Assembly (NCBI GenBank): GCA_028583685.1
Contig: JAMXIF010000058.1
Coordinates: forward strand, 19,020,341 to 19,084,340
Direction of reading: 5' to 3'
Length of the DNA stretch: 64,000 nucleotides
Origin: Petaurus breviceps papuanus
Lineage: Eukaryota; Chordata; Mammalia; Diprotodontia; Petauridae
Numbering within the stretch: the stretch's first letter is position 1; every line of letters begins with the position of its first letter. Positions 61,928-64,000 of the stretch are shown in pieces. A model generated the notes under the pieces. It saw only the letters and a program-made list of their open reading frames with translations. It was not told the DNA's origin and made no database searches. The translations under genes and the position numbers were made by a program.

Positions 61928-62639
61928 GTAAGGACTTAAGGATCTGGCTTTTGCAGTCCTTTAGCTAATGGATCTTAGAGGAAATCAGAGAACTGGTGCA
62001 AATAAGGAAGTAGTGGGTGAGGAATATGGGTAATTACTTCAGTTTCCATCCCCAAGGAGTCAAGACCCAACTTGTGTGTTCTTTTCATCTGGTCAGACAT
62101 CTGGTCCAAGTCTCCAATCTACCATTTGTCCTTTACTTAACCATTTCTATGTCTGCAGCTAATTTATGATGAGCTAAGGAGTCATTTTCTTCTACTGCTA
62201 TTATCTGCTATTTGCAGTATATTGCCATAGTTTCCAAAGGTGGGTAACTTAAGTCATGGGAAATTTTGGCATCATACATCTCCTCTTGTTTCTCACTACA
62301 GTCTTGAGTATGGGGCAGAGAATGGGAAAGAAAAGCACACTAGTGCCCTTTTGCAACATAGTAAGAGTCCATGAATTCATTAGAATCTCTCAGATTTGTT
62401 GGGACATCATGAAAAGTGACTGAACTTGACCAAATCTAGAAAAAAATCCATGATTAAGTTGACAACATTTCAAAGGCAGTTTAAAAAGAGGTAGCAAGAA
62501 AAGATAATAAGGTTCCAAAAGTATGGAAAAGATTATAGACAATGCTATTAAAAAAAAAAAAAGCAAAAGAGGCGACACCCACTGGCCCCTATGGACACAC
62601 ATGGCTGCTCTCTTCATGTATCAAAAGAGGTCTCTCTGA

Positions 62640-62875
62640 GAATGGTCTATGCACATTTTAAGGCTAACCTTGATAAAAGCACAGATGATTTCCACAAATG
62701 CTTTGATATATCAGATCACATTTTATGGTCATGTATTTGACCGATGGAGGTGTAGAGAATGGAAGATGCTACTGGGCTTACTGTTTCTTGATCTTAAGAA
62801 GGATTTGATTTAGTAGAACAAAATCTAGCTCTTCTCTGTGACAGTGTCTTCCATTCATAGATTAAAGGTGAATGT
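62640..62875 (+). repeat. Possible RTE LINE fragment (RT region)
   Basis: The plus strand near 62788-62835 reads about FLDLKKDLI*QNLALL, resembling the RTE reverse transcriptase motif around 'DYKKAFDSVEQNAVL', with a stop and changes. The rest is too decayed to be sure. Confidence 0.3.
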
Positions 62876-63425
62876 GACAAGGGTTCCCTGGCCTTCTCTT
62901 CCAGAGCTCAGCAGGCTGCATCTTTCTCCCAGGCCTAAAGGTTCTAGGGTACCCTGAGGGGTTGGAGTGTCTCTTCCTAATGCCATCTGCTAGATGACAG
63001 CCCCCAGTGGCTGGTGTTCCCTCCATTTTAGGGGCCTGTGACTAGCATCTCAGTTCATTTAACCATTTAACATCAATTAGATTTTACAAACACGCATTGA
63101 AGAAATACGTGTTTTCTCTCCACAAACACCTCGGCATCACGTTCTCTTTTATGCTGCCTTAGTTTCTGAGGAGAAGTCTTAAGACTGAGCTGAGTCTCTA
63201 CATAGCACTGGTCCCATCAAGTTCATTTCTGAAGGTATATCACTGCTGTATGAGTCTTCAATTTAGGTAACAGTGACCTGGGTCTAGAAGTCTACTTTTT
63301 GTTCTTCTAGGCATTGATGCTGGGTTGGTTGTAACACAGCCTGGAAACCAGGTTCTAGAGTGACAGGGTGCTATGGTACTCTAAGGATAACCTTTTGAAC
63401 TGACAAAGTCATAAACTTACAGTCT
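62876..63425. other. Unassigned sequence
   Basis: No gene or repeat recognised. Lies 3.4-3.9 kb upstream of the FAM180A start codon. Confidence 0.35.
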
Positions 63426-63428
63426 CTT

Positions 63429-63692
63429 TAAGAATAATAATAGTTAACATTTATATAATTCCTACTATGTACCAGGCACTGTCCTAAGTGCTTTATAAAT
63501 ATCTCATTTGATCTTTACAACAACCCTGGGAGGTAGGTACTATTATGAGCCTGATTTTACAGATGAGGAAACTGAGGCAAATAGAGGTTAAGTGATTTGC
63601 CCAGGGTCACCTAGCTAGTAAATGAGTGAAGTTGAATTTGAACTCAATTCTTCCTGACTCCAGGCCCAGTATTTTATCTGCTGTTCCACCTT
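63429..63692 (-). repeat. MIR-type CORE-SINE, nearly complete
   Basis: AATAGTTAACATTTATATAA, CAACCCTGGGAGGTAGGTAC, GATGAGGAAACTGAGGCAAA and GGCCCAGTATTTTATCTG. Confidence 0.92.
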
Positions 63693-64000
63693 AATGACTT
63701 ATCTCTATTCTACAGTAGAAAAAATAAACAGAAAAACCAAGGACCAGGGCCTGTGTCTTGAGGGCCATATGGCCTCAGAGGAGAGAAGGATCGAAAGCTT
63801 TCCCCTTTACTGTATGATTAGTCACCAGATATTATGAAAGATTTGCTGAGCTCCGCCAGATGTGAATGAAACCAAGAGGCTGTGGTTGATGCTGATAGGC
63901 CATTTTGAATGTCCAATCCAAGAGCCTCCTTTCTACCCCATGGTTAGCTGACCATTCCAGTTAAGGAATGTCTACACATGGTACACAGTTTTGTCATGTC

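Overview
This window looks like nuclear DNA of a marsupial. It carries coding exons of two vertebrate genes at the spacing expected of introns, in a background crowded with CORE-SINEs of the MIR/Ther-1 and Mar-1 type, a young tRNA-derived SINE of the WSINE1 type, L2 and L3/CR1 LINE fossils, an RTE/BovB LINE, L1 pieces and hAT and Tigger DNA transposons. No bacterial, plasmid, phage or CRISPR structure was seen. Two runs of ten N (31633-31642 and 60388-60397) mark assembly gaps inside simple repeats. I cannot name the species; the WSINE1-type elements suggest an Australian lineage only weakly.

Both genes lie on the minus strand, head to tail. FAM180A is complete at the coding level: coding exon 1 at 59422-59497, exon 2 at 35347-35447, exon 3 with the stop at 33385-33729. 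Splicing these gives 173 residues with a signal peptide and an RSKR furin-type motif. Its first intron is about 24 kb. Downstream come the first two coding exons of SLC13A4, a sodium-sulfate cotransporter: exon 1 at 21813-21911 and exon 2 at 13522-13650. The rest of SLC13A4 was not found in the leftmost 13.5 kb and should continue beyond the left edge. As I recall it, the human 7q33 region has the same neighbour order (SLC13A4, FAM180A), so the synteny supports both names.

Layout: 1-13.5 kb is SLC13A4 intron 2, with several nested transposons (Tigger in L3, Mar-1 in Tigger, Mar-1 in L3, a palindromic hAT MITE). 13.5-21.9 kb holds SLC13A4 exon 2, intron 1 and exon 1. 21.9-33.4 kb is the intergenic stretch, with a TG microsatellite, a four-layer LINE/SINE nest (25.0-26.4 kb), a 1.9 kb L2 copy with recognisable reverse transcriptase motifs (27.6-29.5 kb) and a CA/GA satellite with a gap (31.4-31.95 kb). 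33.4-59.5 kb is FAM180A, whose intron 1 contains an RTE/BovB LINE split by another marsupial repeat, and a dispersed repeat of about 0.8 kb. 59.5-64 kb is the region upstream of FAM180A, containing SINEs and unassigned sequence.

The genes are not known to work together: SLC13A4 is a plasma-membrane sulfate importer, and FAM180A is a probable small secreted protein of unknown function. I found no convincing undescribed biological system. The most informative signals are the transposon nesting, the target-site duplications that date and orient insertions, the RTE-like tails of the Mar-1 SINEs, and the possible proprotein site in FAM180A. Repeat boundaries are read by eye and are good to about 5-20 bases unless a target duplication is quoted.
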